A stretch of 64,000 nucleotides of DNA from Clostridiaceae bacterium (GTDB taxonomy: Bacteria; Bacillota; Clostridia; DSM-8532). The stretch's first letter is position 1, and each line of letters starts with the position of its first letter. The stretch lies in the NCBI GenBank assembly GCA_012839205.1, contig DUNT01000019.1:1-64000 (forward strand), in the 5' to 3' direction. The position numbers and the translations under genes were made by a program. Under the pieces are notes generated by a model, which had not been told where the DNA came from, made no database searches, and saw nothing but the letters and a program-made list of their open reading frames with translations. Shown here piece after piece: positions 8,918-18,641 of the stretch.

Positions 8918-10600
8918 GTGGCAGCAAAGAAAAAGAATAAACTAAAGATCATACCCTTGGGTGGTATGGAAGAAATAGGGAAAAACATGACAGTATTCGA
9001 GTACGGAGAAAACATTATCGTTGTGGATTGCGGACTTGCATTCCCCGAAGATGAAATGCTCGGCATAGATCTTGTTATTCCCGATGTAAATTATTTAGAA
9101 AAGAATATTGATAAGGTGCATGCGATTTTGGTAACCCATGGTCACGAAGACCATATCGGAGCCATTCCATATGTACTAAAACGAATTAACGTACCGGTTT
9201 ACGGTACAGAGTTAACTATTGGTCTTATAGAAAACAAACTTGCAGAGCATGAGATGACTGATATGGTAGAGCTCCGAATAATAAAGGCTGGCCAGACAAT
9301 AAAACTGGGTCCCTTTGCTATTGAGTTTATCCATACCAACCACAGCATTGCCGATTCAGTGGCAATGGCTATTAATACTCCTGTCGGGATGGTATTTCAT
9401 ACTGGTGATTTCAAAATTGATCAGACTCCGATTGAGGGCGAGCCTATAGACCTGGTACGTATTGCTGAATTAGGCAAAAAAGGAGTCCTTTTGCTTATTT
9501 CAGACAGCACTAATGTAGAAAGACCGGGTTACACAATGTCGGAAAGAACAGTGGGCGAGACCTTTGATAATATTTTCAGAGGAACTAAAGGCAGGATTAT
9601 TGTAGCAAGCTTTGCGTCCAATATTCACCGTGTTCAGCAGATTATAAACTCAGCTGTCAAATTTGGCAGGAAAGTTGCATTGGTAGGAAGAAGCATGCTC
9701 AATGTAGTTAACACTGCCACAAGGCTCGGATATCTATCCATCCCTGAAGGTACCATGGTTGATATTGACAAAATAAAAAACCTTAAGTCGGAGCAGATTG
9801 TCATAATTACAACCGGAAGTCAGGGCGAGCCCATGTCTGCATTAGCCCGCATAGCGGCATCAACCCATAAGAAGGTTACGATAACTGAAGGGGATTTGGT
9901 TGTCATTTCAGCAACGCCTATACCCGGAAACGAAAAACTTGTTTATAAGGTAATAGATGACCTCTTTAAGCAAGGTGCTGATGTTATTTATGACTCTCTT
10001 GCTGAAACCCATGTCTCAGGCCATGGTAAGCAGGAGGAGCTGAAACTTATGATTAGTCTGGTAAAACCGAAATATTTTATGCCCGGCCATGGAGAATACA
10101 GGATGTTGAAGAAACATGCAAAACTTGCTATGTCTCTGGGCATGGATGAAAAAAATATCTTCATCATGCAAAATGGTAAGATTTTAGAGTTAACATCCAG
10201 GTCAGCAGCTATTAATGGAAGTGTCCAGTCAGGCGGAATTCTTGTAGATGGCCTGGGTGTAGGTGATGTGGGAGATATTGTTTTAAGAGACCGGAAGATT
10301 TTATCTCAGGACGGATTGATGATGGTTATAGTACCTATGGATAAAAAGGGAAATCTGTTAGGGGATATTGAAGTTATGTCACGAGGTTTCGTGTATATGA
10401 AGGAATCGGAAGACCTGATTGAAGAGGTAAAAAATATAACCAGGGAAGCTATTATTAAGAATACAGGTAAAAAGAATGGAGGCTATTCAGCCATAAAAAA
10501 CTCAATCAAGGATGAATTAAGTATTTTCTTGTACAGAAGAACAATGAGGAAACCTATGATAATCCCTGTAATTGTCGAAATAGAACCTGGAGAACAATAA
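8918..10600 (+). CDS. rnj: ribonuclease J
   Basis: Metallo-beta-lactamase/beta-CASP RNase that does 5'-3' exonucleolytic and endonucleolytic mRNA decay and rRNA processing. The metal motif HGHEDH is at residues 74-79, with HTGDFKID, SDSTNVERPGYT, the beta-CASP Ser/His motifs (GSQGEP, HVSGHGKQEE) and GHGEYRM. The C-terminal region (~450-560) is the RNase J dimerisation domain. Length is 560 aa. The start is GTG with GGAGG 6 nt upstream; the ATG two bases earlier is in another frame. It is monocistronic with a strong terminator. Whether it corresponds to J1 or J2 cannot be told here. Confidence 0.95.
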   Translation: MAAKKKNKLKIIPLGGMEEIGKNMTVFEYGENIIVVDCGLAFPEDEMLGIDLVIPDVNYLEKNIDKVHAILVTHGHEDHIGAIPYVLKRINVPVYGTELTIGLIENKLAEHEMTDMVELRIIKAGQTIKLGPFAIEFIHTNHSIADSVAMAINTPVGMVFHTGDFKIDQTPIEGEPIDLVRIAELGKKGVLLLISDSTNVERPGYTMSERTVGETFDNIFRGTKGRIIVASFASNIHRVQQIINSAVKFGRKVALVGRSMLNVVNTATRLGYLSIPEGTMVDIDKIKNLKSEQIVIITTGSQGEPMSALARIAASTHKKVTITEGDLVVISATPIPGNEKLVYKVIDDLFKQGADVIYDSLAETHVSGHGKQEELKLMISLVKPKYFMPGHGEYRMLKKHAKLAMSLGMDEKNIFIMQNGKILELTSRSAAINGSVQSGGILVDGLGVGDVGDIVLRDRKILSQDGLMMVIVPMDKKGNLLGDIEVMSRGFVYMKESEDLIEEVKNITREAIIKNTGKKNGGYSAIKNSIKDELSIFLYRRTMRKPMIIPVIVEIEPGEQ

Positions 10601-10641
10601 TCAGCATATTTAATGTAAGTATTAGTATTAGTGCAACAAAA

Positions 10642-10674
10642 AACGTTCTACCGCCTAAAAAAGCTGTAGAACGT
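10642..10674. terminator. bidirectional terminator rnj/dacF-like
   Basis: The 10-bp perfect stem AACGTTCTAC/GTAGAACGTT has a 13-nt loop, followed by seven T on the plus strand and six T on the minus strand. It sits between the convergent rnj and carboxypeptidase genes. Confidence 0.9.
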
Positions 10675-10678
10675 TTTT

Positions 10679-12028
10679 TTATCTGTAATCCTTAAGCCTG
10701 TAATGGTTTTTCCTTGATGAATAGTAATTAAAACGTCTTCTTCTTTTTCTTCTTATAAACCGCAAAATAAAGCCCAGAATTATTATGGCTATAATAATCA
10801 ATACAGCTGCTTTCACACCGAATATGAAACGTTCATCGTTAATAATTTCTTTATACTTGTCACGTAATATAGCTATTGTGGTTTTTTCTATTGATTCTTT
10901 TGCAACAAGCTCCACAATCCCAATCGACTTTCCATCATAAATATATTCTATTTTACCTACTGTTTGCCCCTGTTCAATAGGAGCCACAAAAGGTTCATCA
11001 AAGGTCTTTATGATTTCCAGGTTTTCGTTGCGTATCACTTCATCCAACGGCAGAATATGGCTAAAATCATTGTTTGTTATTATCTCAATTTTTTTGCCGT
11101 CTAATGCATCCTCAACCTCAAATCTGCTGACGTATTCTCCTTTCTTGACAAGCTGTTGATAACTGAAGTTCTTAAAGCCGTATTCCAAGAGTTTTTGAGA
11201 ATCCTCAAACTGATGAGTTTTATCCTCTGCTCCCAGAACAACAGATATCAGCTCAAGCCCATCCGGATTAACAGCTGAAGCAACTAAACATAACCCGGCT
11301 AAATCTGTATACCCGGTTTTTATTCCTGTTACTTCAGAATAATATTTTGAACGTGACCTAAGAAGCTCGTTGGTATAAGTAAGATGACCAGCCTGCCATT
11401 CTTCGCTTTTTCTAAAATTCGTATCTGGTAATGTAAACTCTGTTCGTCCGACAACTTCTCTGAAAGTATCCAGTTTCATAGCTTCAAGGGACAGGTATGC
11501 AAGATCTCTTGCAGTAGTATAGTGGTCCTCTTCCTCTTTACCACTGGAGTTTGTAAAGTGGGTGCCCGTCAGACCTAATTCGGCTGCCTTCTTATTCATA
11601 AGGTCCGTAAAGCCCTTCATAGTTCCGTCTTCCGATATATTCTCAGCAATTATATTACTGGCTTCATTGGCAGATGTTATCATCATCAAATCAAGCAAAT
11701 CCTTGAATTTTAATGTTTCATCAATCTTTATACCTGCTGTGACATAATCATATGGAACGCTGTTTATGGCATCTTCAGAGGCTGTCATTTCATCCTCGAG
11801 ATCTGCATTTTCCAGTGCAACTAAAGCAGTCATTATTTTTGTGGTACTGGCAGGAGAACGCCGCTGGTCTGGATTCTTTTCAGCCAGGACCTGGCCGGTT
11901 TCCATTTCAATTAGAATATATGCTTCAGCGGTAATATCAGTCAGTGTTTCAGCAAGTGCCGGTATGGGAATTGAAAGAGTAAGAATTATTATAATTAATG
12001 TATATACTGTAAAGGATTTTATTTTCAA
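10679..12028 (-). CDS. D-alanyl-D-alanine carboxypeptidase (DacF/PBP5 type)
   Basis: Low-molecular-weight penicillin-binding protein that trims the terminal D-Ala from peptidoglycan stem peptides outside the membrane. It has an N-terminal signal peptide ending near ALAE (residue 27), the S-x-x-K motif S61-T-T-K64, the S-x-N motif S119-A-N121 and K237-T-G. A PBP5 C-terminal beta domain (~285-380) follows. A C-terminal transmembrane helix (VLIIIAIIILGFILRFI) is followed by an Arg/Lys-rich tail, where most PBP5 proteins have an amphipathic helix. Length is 449 aa and GAGGAG precedes the start. Sporulation-specific DacF and vegetative DacA cannot be told apart. Confidence 0.92.
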   Translation of the reverse strand: MKIKSFTVYTLIIIILTLSIPIPALAETLTDITAEAYILIEMETGQVLAEKNPDQRRSPASTTKIMTALVALENADLEDEMTASEDAINSVPYDYVTAGIKIDETLKFKDLLDLMMITSANEASNIIAENISEDGTMKGFTDLMNKKAAELGLTGTHFTNSSGKEEEDHYTTARDLAYLSLEAMKLDTFREVVGRTEFTLPDTNFRKSEEWQAGHLTYTNELLRSRSKYYSEVTGIKTGYTDLAGLCLVASAVNPDGLELISVVLGAEDKTHQFEDSQKLLEYGFKNFSYQQLVKKGEYVSRFEVEDALDGKKIEIITNNDFSHILPLDEVIRNENLEIIKTFDEPFVAPIEQGQTVGKIEYIYDGKSIGIVELVAKESIEKTTIAILRDKYKEIINDERFIFGVKAAVLIIIAIIILGFILRFIRRKRRRRFNYYSSRKNHYRLKDYR

Positions 12029-12199
12029 AAAACCAACTCCTCGTTTATCTTAAGTTAAAAGCAGAAGACCATAAATGAAAAACATATGATTTAAATAACT
12101 AGCGTTTTTTCAATAACATAATTAATTATAAAGTACATCAGTTATAAACTCAAGTCTGAGACAGCAGTCATTAGTTGCCAAATTATTAATGTCGTGTTA

Positions 12200-12227
12200 T
12201 TGATTTTACAGAAAAATATGTCATAAT
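12200..12227 (+). promoter_or_regulatory. candidate promoter of comEA
   Basis: TTGATT (12200-12205), a 16-bp spacer and CATAAT (12222-12227). Transcription would start near 12234, which supports the downstream ATG at 12259 as the comEA start. Confidence 0.5.
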
Positions 12228-12258
12228 ATAGGTAATGTTACAAAATCAGGGGTTAGCC

Positions 12259-12744
12259 ATGGATATAAATGTTAAGGGCAAGACATATAAAATAGCATGG
12301 GAATATTTTGTCGTGCCTGGTTTGCTTTTGCTTTTAGCTGCTGTACTTGTTCTGTCAAACTTCTCCTCTGTAAGACGCAGCTGGATATCTTTATCCAGGG
12401 GCCAGGCAAAGGAGGAGATTGTGGAAGAACTGCCGGTTAAGCCAATAGAATCGCATGAAACAGAAACAACTGCAAGTGAAATTCAGCAGAATGCGGAGAC
12501 TATCAACAAACAAGCGGAAATATCTCTGCAGAAAGAAACAATAGATAAACCAGCCAGAGTAAACATTAACAAAGCATCAATGGAAGAGCTGATGGCTTTG
12601 CCATATATCGGTGAGGTAAAAGCAAAAGCCATTATTGATTATCGTAATTCCAACGGTCCCTTTAAATCTATAGAAGAACTGATTAATATTAAAGGTATAG
12701 GGGCTAAAACAATGGAAAAGCTCCGGCCTTTGGTAACCATTTAG
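12259..12744 (+). CDS. comEA: ComEA-like helix-hairpin-helix protein
   Basis: Membrane-anchored DNA-binding protein of the ComEA family, which binds incoming DNA outside the membrane during competence. One N-terminal transmembrane helix ([15 protein letters not shown]), a charged linker of ~60 residues and a C-terminal double helix-hairpin-helix ([18 protein letters not shown], then [11 protein letters not shown]) are visible. Length is 161 aa from the ATG at 12259 (AGGGG 9 nt upstream); an ATG at 12235 has no good ribosome binding site. No comEB/comEC is adjacent, so a role in uptake is inferred from family only. The SLBB domain seen in some homologues is absent. Confidence 0.85.
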   Translation: MDINVKGKTYKIAWEYFVVPGLLLLLAAVLVLSNFSSVRRSWISLSRGQAKEEIVEELPVKPIESHETETTASEIQQNAETINKQAEISLQKETIDKPARVNINKASMEELMALPYIGEVKAKAIIDYRNSNGPFKSIEELINIKGIGAKTMEKLRPLVTI

Positions 12745-12787
12745 TACTGATATAATAATTTCTGCAAATACTGTTATTATACTATTG

Positions 12788-12827
12788 AAAAAGATGCCCC
12801 CGCATAGGCGCAGGGACATCTTTGTTT
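12788..12827 (+). terminator. terminator after comEA
   Basis: AAAGATG pairs with CATCTTT, with further GC-rich pairing inside (CCCCCGC against GCAGGG, two mismatches), followed by TTTGTTTTT. It lies between convergent comEA and the amidase gene and may serve both. Confidence 0.7.
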
Positions 12828-12854
12828 TTCGGTGACTTAAAGTAAAGAACATAT

Positions 12855-15752
12855 TTACTGCGTATAATACTTTACAATGGCTGCTGAGATTGTCTTTGCA
12901 AGTTTGGCCTGTTCTGCATCATTTGTGAGCCATTCAAAAACAGTTGGATTTGGCACGAAGTCGCTTTCAATGAGGAATGAAGGTGCCCAGGTATTTCGAG
13001 TCACATAGAAGTTCTTTTTATTTACCCCATGCTTGTTTTTCCCGTGCTCTTTGATGACTCCATCATAGACAAGCTGTGCCGCAGGCTTTGACAGAACCTC
13101 CCTGTAAAAGACTGAAAAGCCGCTGATTTTTGAGATATCAACATTATCAGGCATACTGTTGGCATGCAGGGATATAAACATATCCGGTCTTGCATTCCTT
13201 GAAACGGTAAGCCTGTCTGCCAACGAAATATATGAATCATCTGTTCTTGTCATTAAAACATTTGCACCCTTTGACTCCAGTTCTTTTTTTAGTTTAAAGG
13301 AGAGAGCTAAGTTAATATCTTTTTCGGCAAAACGAGCTCCCAAAGGCCCGATTGCTCCGGACTCACTGCCTCCGTGTCCGGCATCCAGCATAATTGTAAC
13401 GCCTTTCAGGGGTTCTGCCAGTGATTGTACTTTTGGTTTACGCTTGAGTACTAATTTAATGCCGGTATTGGTCTTTTCTATATAATACCCTTCAATTATT
13501 GCGCCATCTTTTTTTGTTAGCACATACTCTGAGTCATAAATACTTGTTTTGTACTTTACAGATGAAATAAGTGAATTGGACGGAAGTTTTGGCAAGGCTG
13601 CAGAAGCCGGCGCAGAGACCTTGAGTACAACATTTTCTCCGTCATAAGAGACTATAGCAGCCGCCAATGATGTCATTGTAAGCTCAAAAACATCGTTATC
13701 CATTCCGACTGTATATGCGGTACTTTTTACAACCGGAATTGACGGAGAGGCCAGATTATAAATTTTTACTCTGCTTTTAAAAACCCACTGGCCCGATGAT
13801 AGTCTGGCATAGTTGCCGGTCATGCCCGTCACAGAGTCAACCATACCCTTGTAAAGTTCGTAAGCTGCCCCGTTGCCTGTAACAGGAGCGTTATATGTAT
13901 CAACTACATCGTATAACATTTCTGCATAATAGGGGGCACCTTTCATTATTACCCCGATATTTGCTGGAGCACTTTTTGTTTTCACTGTACCTTTATAATT
14001 CACTGTATATACAGGTGCTCCCAAGTTTATTATACGTGGTGTTCCGCTGAATGACGGCATGGTATATTCAACAGAATAGGTTGCTTTATATAAACCGGAG
14101 GGATTAGTTGGTCCGGAGATTTGCTTCATGGAGTAAGTCTTTCCGTTCAGTTTAACTGAAACTGTTGATCCTGCCGGAGCCTGGCAGGTAAGTGTGATTT
14201 TTTCTCCGGGCATACGGTATTCCTGAGACTGAGGAAATGTAGACGATGAAGGTATTTCTACCCCGCTCATCTTCTCATAACCTGACGATGCTGTTCTTGT
14301 AATGGTACAGGTATCGCTGGAACCGGCCTGGGTAAAAGTAAAGGTGTTCTTACCCACAGAAAGGGGTACAAGTACTCCAAAATAACCCTTGGAGGATCGG
14401 TTCTCCACAAGTTTGCCGTTGAGATAAAGTGGCAGCGCAGGATCTGATTCCCCGTTTAAGTAGAAGGATGTCATACTTGTTGTAATGTCCGAGGCTGGAC
14501 GGGATATTCTTACGGCCACTTTCGGCAATTTGCCGTCCCGTCTGTCAAACACTGTCTTAACTGTGTTGGTTAGAGCAGCACTTTTCGCCATGACATTGTA
14601 ATTGAAAAAAACGCTTCCTTTAATTATTTTACTGGTTTCATTCAGCAACAATTGTCTTTCTATTTCAGCTGCCCCGTACCAGGGACTCTTGGGATCAGGA
14701 TTTTCAGCCTTATATGCGGCATGCCCAATATATAGGTCTACATTGGTTCCTTTAACTGCATTCTCCCACCAGACGGCAAGTTTTTTGTAATCAGCAATGG
14801 AATAACCGATATTCCAATAAATCTGGGGAAGGATATAGTCAATGATTTCATTATTAATCCAGTAAAGGGAATCAGCATAATGACTGTAATAGGACTGGAG
14901 TCCTTTAGTGTCGCTTCCTGAAGGATGACTGTCTTTATTTGCCCATATTCCAAAAGGACTTATTCCAAAGCGGATATTACTCTTCCTGCTTTTTATGGCA
15001 TTGTAAACATCCCTTACCAACGTATTTACATTGTCACGACGCCAGTCGTCCAGGCTTTTTCCGGTTGTGTTATATTTCTTATAAGTTTCCTTATCATCAA
15101 AGTTTTTATCCGGATAGAAATAATCATCAAAGTGAATACCATCCACCGAATAGTTTTCAACTATTTCGATAACACCGTTTATAATCAGCTGCCTCGCTTC
15201 AGGTATTCCCGGATTAAAATATATATTTCCGTCAGAATGCTTTACAGTCCAGCCGGGATTTTTTACGGCAGGATTTGTACTGTGAAGGGATGAATAATCG
15301 TGATTGGGTTCCCCCCACTCTCTTTTGGTAACCCTGTAGGGATTAATCCATGCATGGAGTTCAATTCCTCTTTTGTGAGCTTCTGTAATCCAGAAATCAA
15401 GTGGATCGAAACCTCGGTCAGGAGCAACTCCCTGTTTACCTGTCAGATATTTTGACCATGGAAAATACTTTGACTTATACAGAGCATCACAGGCGGGGCG
15501 GACCTGCAGGAATACAGCATTAAACCCTGTATTCTTTGCATAATCAAGAGTTTTAATTGCTTCGCTTTTGAGAATCTCGGAATTGGTAGTTGCTTTGGTG
15601 GGATAATCAATATTTGTCACTGTAGCAACCCATAATCCCCGAAAATCTCCGTTTTGGTGTGGGCTTGTAATACCAGTTGCAGCGAATGCAGTTAAATTAA
15701 ATAAAAAAACAAAAGTGATAATTAAGATTAGGCTTTTTCTTATGTACTTCAT
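12855..15752 (-). CDS. exported GHL10 (DUF187) glycosidase-like protein fused to N-acetylmuramoyl-L-alanine amidase
   Basis: Large secreted cell-wall protein of ~965 aa. After a signal peptide (residues ~1-25) comes a glycoside-hydrolase-like family 10 domain (~33-385) with GLWVATVTNIDYP, HAWINPYR, DGIHFDDYFYP and GISPFGIW, as in YngK-type proteins. About 380 residues of beta-rich, Ig-like sequence follow. The C-terminal amidase_3 domain (~785-965) has DAGHGGSESGA, EKDINLAL, SLHANSM and FLIESDFV, which supply the Zn ligands (His, Glu, His) and catalytic Glu. The ATG at 15752 is preferred (GGAG 6 nt upstream) over one 12 nt earlier. Each half alone is known; the fusion suggests coupled glycan and peptide cleavage in peptidoglycan. 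Confidence 0.88.
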   Translation of the reverse strand: MKYIRKSLILIITFVFLFNLTAFAATGITSPHQNGDFRGLWVATVTNIDYPTKATTNSEILKSEAIKTLDYAKNTGFNAVFLQVRPACDALYKSKYFPWSKYLTGKQGVAPDRGFDPLDFWITEAHKRGIELHAWINPYRVTKREWGEPNHDYSSLHSTNPAVKNPGWTVKHSDGNIYFNPGIPEARQLIINGVIEIVENYSVDGIHFDDYFYPDKNFDDKETYKKYNTTGKSLDDWRRDNVNTLVRDVYNAIKSRKSNIRFGISPFGIWANKDSHPSGSDTKGLQSYYSHYADSLYWINNEIIDYILPQIYWNIGYSIADYKKLAVWWENAVKGTNVDLYIGHAAYKAENPDPKSPWYGAAEIERQLLLNETSKIIKGSVFFNYNVMAKSAALTNTVKTVFDRRDGKLPKVAVRISRPASDITTSMTSFYLNGESDPALPLYLNGKLVENRSSKGYFGVLVPLSVGKNTFTFTQAGSSDTCTITRTASSGYEKMSGVEIPSSSTFPQSQEYRMPGEKITLTCQAPAGSTVSVKLNGKTYSMKQISGPTNPSGLYKATYSVEYTMPSFSGTPRIINLGAPVYTVNYKGTVKTKSAPANIGVIMKGAPYYAEMLYDVVDTYNAPVTGNGAAYELYKGMVDSVTGMTGNYARLSSGQWVFKSRVKIYNLASPSIPVVKSTAYTVGMDNDVFELTMTSLAAAIVSYDGENVVLKVSAPASAALPKLPSNSLISSVKYKTSIYDSEYVLTKKDGAIIEGYYIEKTNTGIKLVLKRKPKVQSLAEPLKGVTIMLDAGHGGSESGAIGPLGARFAEKDINLALSFKLKKELESKGANVLMTRTDDSYISLADRLTVSRNARPDMFISLHANSMPDNVDISKISGFSVFYREVLSKPAAQLVYDGVIKEHGKNKHGVNKKNFYVTRNTWAPSFLIESDFVPNPTVFEWLTNDAEQAKLAKTISAAIVKYYTQ

Positions 15753-15931
15753 ATTAAACTCCATAATGCTTTATTTTTCCTATCTCTAATTTTAGCATAT
15801 ACAGCCGCTTTACCAGATAATTCGCACTGTTTTTTAAGAAAATTGTAATAGTATAGTAAGGTACATAGAATCAATTGGTTGTATAATGACATAACCTTTG
15901 CTAAAAGCTTTAAATTGAGTAAAATAATAAG

Positions 15932-15950
15932 TACGTATTATAAATACGTA
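15932..15950. promoter_or_regulatory. 19-bp palindrome upstream of alcohol dehydrogenase
   Basis: TACGTATT-ATA-AATACGTA is a perfect inverted repeat ending 24 nt before the start codon and overlapping a TATAAA box. It is a good candidate operator for the adh-M24 operon; no regulator is encoded next to it. Confidence 0.5.
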
Positions 15951-15974
15951 ATACTTTGCAGGGGGTATCAAGCT

Positions 15975-17078
15975 ATGATTAAACAATATTATATGCCTAC
16001 ACGGGTTTTAATGGGAGAGGATTGTGTTAAAGCCAACAGCTCAGAGTTTTTAAAAATGGGGAAGAAGGCTCTTATAGTTACCGGAAAGCATTCAGCAAAA
16101 ATAAACGGGGCTCTTGATGATGTTATAGATGTACTTTCTTCAAACGGGCAAAAATGGGCATTATATGACAAAGTTATGACTAACCCGACCGTTGAGTCTA
16201 CTTATGAAGGTGCCGCTTTCGCAAGATCCGAGAATGTGGATTTTGTTATTGCTATAGGCGGCGGTTCCCCTATGGATGCGGCCAAGACTATCAATTTATT
16301 AGCATGTCAGGACATTCCAATGGATAAATTATATGACGGACAGTATTCAGATGAGATACTGCCTATGATTCTTGTGCCGACTACAGCGGGAACAGGATCA
16401 GAAGTGACTCCCTATGCTATACTGACGAATAACCGTTTACAGACAAAAAAAAGTATTGGTTCTCCTATATTATTCCCCCAAATAGCTATTTTGGATGCCA
16501 AGTATATGGATAACCTGTCGAAGGAGATAACTATTAACACCGCATTGGATGCCCTTTCCCATTCGATTGAGGGGATGCTGTCACTTAGGGCTAATCCAAT
16601 TACAGACTCAATTGCGTTGGAAAGCATCCGCCGCATTTCTCTTTGTTTTGAGAGTCTCAAATCCGGCCGATTGACAAGAGCAGAAAGATTTGAATTATTA
16701 TACGCATCAACACTTGCGGGTATGGTTATTTCTAATACCAAAACCACTGCTGTTCATTCCATGGGATATTCATTGACATATTTTCATGATATAGATCATG
16801 GAAGGGCTAATGGATTGGTATTAGGAGAGTTTTTAAAATATATTGAGAAAAGCTGGCCGGAGCGTGTTAATGAAATTCTGTCGGCTATGGGGTACGGTAC
16901 CGTTAATGAATTTATTATTTTACTTGATGAACTTTTAGGTGATAGAGAGAAACTTACCGACGAGCAAATAGAAAAATATGTATCCATTACCGCTAATTCC
17001 TCTAATGCGAAAAACTGTCGGGTAGTTCTCAGCATAGAAGAATTAACAGAGATCTTTAAAAACAGCGTGAATAAATAA
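15975..17078 (+). CDS. iron-containing alcohol dehydrogenase
   Basis: Group III metal-dependent NAD(P)H alcohol dehydrogenase of 367 aa. It shows IGGGSPMDAAK (dinucleotide binding), PTTAGTGSEVTPYA, and the metal ligands Asp/His in ALDALSHSIEG and His/His in HSMGYSLTYFHDIDHG. The ATG at 15975 has CAGGGGG upstream; a 32-residue longer reading frame lacks this and breaks the usual family N-terminus. It probably interconverts an aldehyde and an alcohol in fermentation, but the substrate cannot be read from sequence. The M24 peptidase gene follows after ~53 nt, probably on the same transcript. Confidence 0.9.
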   Translation: MIKQYYMPTRVLMGEDCVKANSSEFLKMGKKALIVTGKHSAKINGALDDVIDVLSSNGQKWALYDKVMTNPTVESTYEGAAFARSENVDFVIAIGGGSPMDAAKTINLLACQDIPMDKLYDGQYSDEILPMILVPTTAGTGSEVTPYAILTNNRLQTKKSIGSPILFPQIAILDAKYMDNLSKEITINTALDALSHSIEGMLSLRANPITDSIALESIRRISLCFESLKSGRLTRAERFELLYASTLAGMVISNTKTTAVHSMGYSLTYFHDIDHGRANGLVLGEFLKYIEKSWPERVNEILSAMGYGTVNEFIILLDELLGDREKLTDEQIEKYVSITANSSNAKNCRVVLSIEELTEIFKNSVNK

Positions 17079-17131
17079 GGGAAGGCAATATTCAGTATTA
17101 GTAAAGCTAGAAATACAATGAGGTGGAAAAT

Positions 17132-18331
17132 TTGATTAATGAATCACAAAAAGTACCGTTAAATGAGCTCAGTCTACGAATGAGAAGATTCAAAAACGAA
17201 ATGAGCAAAGCTCATCCCGATTGGGAAATAGTTATAATATTCAGTAAAATTAACCTTTATTATTTTACCGGAACTATGCAGGAGGGGATGCTTTTAATCC
17301 CAAGAGAAGAAGATGAAATCCTGTGGGTTCGCCGGAGCTTTGACAGAGCCGTGGATGAGTCTCTTTTTCCACAAATAAGACCTATGGAAAGCTATCGGGA
17401 TGTTGTTGGCACAATTAAGTTGCCTGAAACTTGCTATATTGAAGCAGAGATAATTCCCATCGCTTTTTTGCAGCGCTTTCAAAGGTATTTTCCCTTTAAG
17501 AACATAAAATCATGTGACAAACAGATTAACAAAGTCAGATCTGTTAAAAGCTCCTATGAACTATCTTTAATGGAGTTATCAGGTGCAAAACACAGATATG
17601 TGATGGAAGAGTGCGTTCCAGGGATTCTCACAAAAGGCATGAACGAGGTTGAGTTCGTTACAGAATTATATACTCTAATGGTGAAGGAAGGCCATCATGG
17701 AGTGGCCAGGTTTGCCATGTTTGAAACCGATATTGGTATAGGGCAAGTTGGGTTTGGAGACAGCTCCATTTATCCTGCGTTCTTTAACGGGCCTGGAGGC
17801 AACAGGGGGCTAAGTCCTGCAGTGCCGTTTATGGGCAGGCGGGACCGCAAACTTGAGAAAGGTGATTTGGTTTTTGTAGATGCAGCTTTCGGTGTGGATG
17901 GTTATCATACAGATAAAACCATGACATATATGTTTGGCAGGCCTTTGCCTGATAGTGCCATTTCAAAGCATAAAAAATGTCTGGAAATACAGAACAGAAT
18001 AGCCCGGTTGCTGAAACCCGGAAATATACCGGCTGATATTTATAAGACTGTTATGGATAATCTGGATCCGGAGCTGGCCGATAACTTTATGGGCTACAAG
18101 AATCGTAAAGTTAAGTTCTTAGGCCATGGGATAGGGCTGCATATTGATGAATACCCTGTTATAGCCGAAGGCTTTACTGAGCCGCTGGAACTCGGAATGA
18201 CCATTGCTGTTGAGCCGAAAGTTGGAATAGAAGGCATCGGAATGGTTGGAGTAGAGAATACCTTTTTGGTTACAGAAGAGGGAGGACGTTGTATAACAGG
18301 AGATAATCCGGGATTGATAGGAGTATATTAG
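17132..18331 (+). CDS. M24-family aminopeptidase (Xaa-Pro peptidase-like)
   Basis: Pita-bread-fold metallopeptidase of ~399 aa. An N-terminal creatinase/prolidase-like domain (~1-165) is followed by the catalytic domain with the five metal ligands: VDAAFGVDGYHTD (two Asp), FLGHGIGLHIDE (His), AVEPKVG (Glu) and GVENTFLV (Glu). I chose TTG at 17132, which has AGGTGG 5 nt upstream; a GTG at 17123 is the alternative. Family members remove N-terminal residues ahead of proline or cleave related amide bonds. The FNGPGGNRGLSP insertion differs from the textbook PepQ sequence, so substrate is uncertain. Co-transcription with the dehydrogenase is likely. Confidence 0.85.
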   Translation: MINESQKVPLNELSLRMRRFKNEMSKAHPDWEIVIIFSKINLYYFTGTMQEGMLLIPREEDEILWVRRSFDRAVDESLFPQIRPMESYRDVVGTIKLPETCYIEAEIIPIAFLQRFQRYFPFKNIKSCDKQINKVRSVKSSYELSLMELSGAKHRYVMEECVPGILTKGMNEVEFVTELYTLMVKEGHHGVARFAMFETDIGIGQVGFGDSSIYPAFFNGPGGNRGLSPAVPFMGRRDRKLEKGDLVFVDAAFGVDGYHTDKTMTYMFGRPLPDSAISKHKKCLEIQNRIARLLKPGNIPADIYKTVMDNLDPELADNFMGYKNRKVKFLGHGIGLHIDEYPVIAEGFTEPLELGMTIAVEPKVGIEGIGMVGVENTFLVTEEGGRCITGDNPGLIGVY

Positions 18332-18416
18332 ATTTTGTACTTGTTAAGAGGTGCTTGACATCGGCTGCGGTTCATCCCTACTTAAATTCATTTATAGTGG
18401 TGCGGGTATCGCGTGG

Positions 18417-18620
18417 GAATTCTGCCCCCCTCATGTCATTCTGAGCGCCAGCGAAGAATCTTATCCCCCTTTGTCATTCTGAATGGAGCGAAACGGAATG
18501 AAGAATCTATATGTTGACGTAAAAGATCCTTCGGCTCCGCTGTGCTACGCTCAGGATGACATATAGGTGCTGTGACTCCGTTTCACGACCCTCAGGATGA
18601 CATTCCCCATGTCATCCAGT
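18417..18620. repeat. dispersed intergenic repeat block (18.4 kb copy)
   Basis: Most of the 310-bp gap between convergent genes is made of the same units as at the left edge and 53.9 kb: GTCATTCTGAGCG..AGCGAAGAATCTT, GTCATTCTGAATGGAGCGAA..GAATGAAGAATCT, a TGTTGACGT..AAAGATCCTTCGG link, then CGCTCAGGATGACA twice. Orientation matches the 53.9 kb copy. No protein is encoded and no clear simple terminator is separate from the repeat. Confidence 0.8.
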
Positions 18621-18641
18621 GCCCTTTTATTTGCATTATCT

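Noticed and set aside
14925-15293. 122-aa antisense open frame inside the GHL10-amidase gene
   Set aside because: It is a shadow of a well-supported gene, with no ribosome binding site and no recognisable domain.
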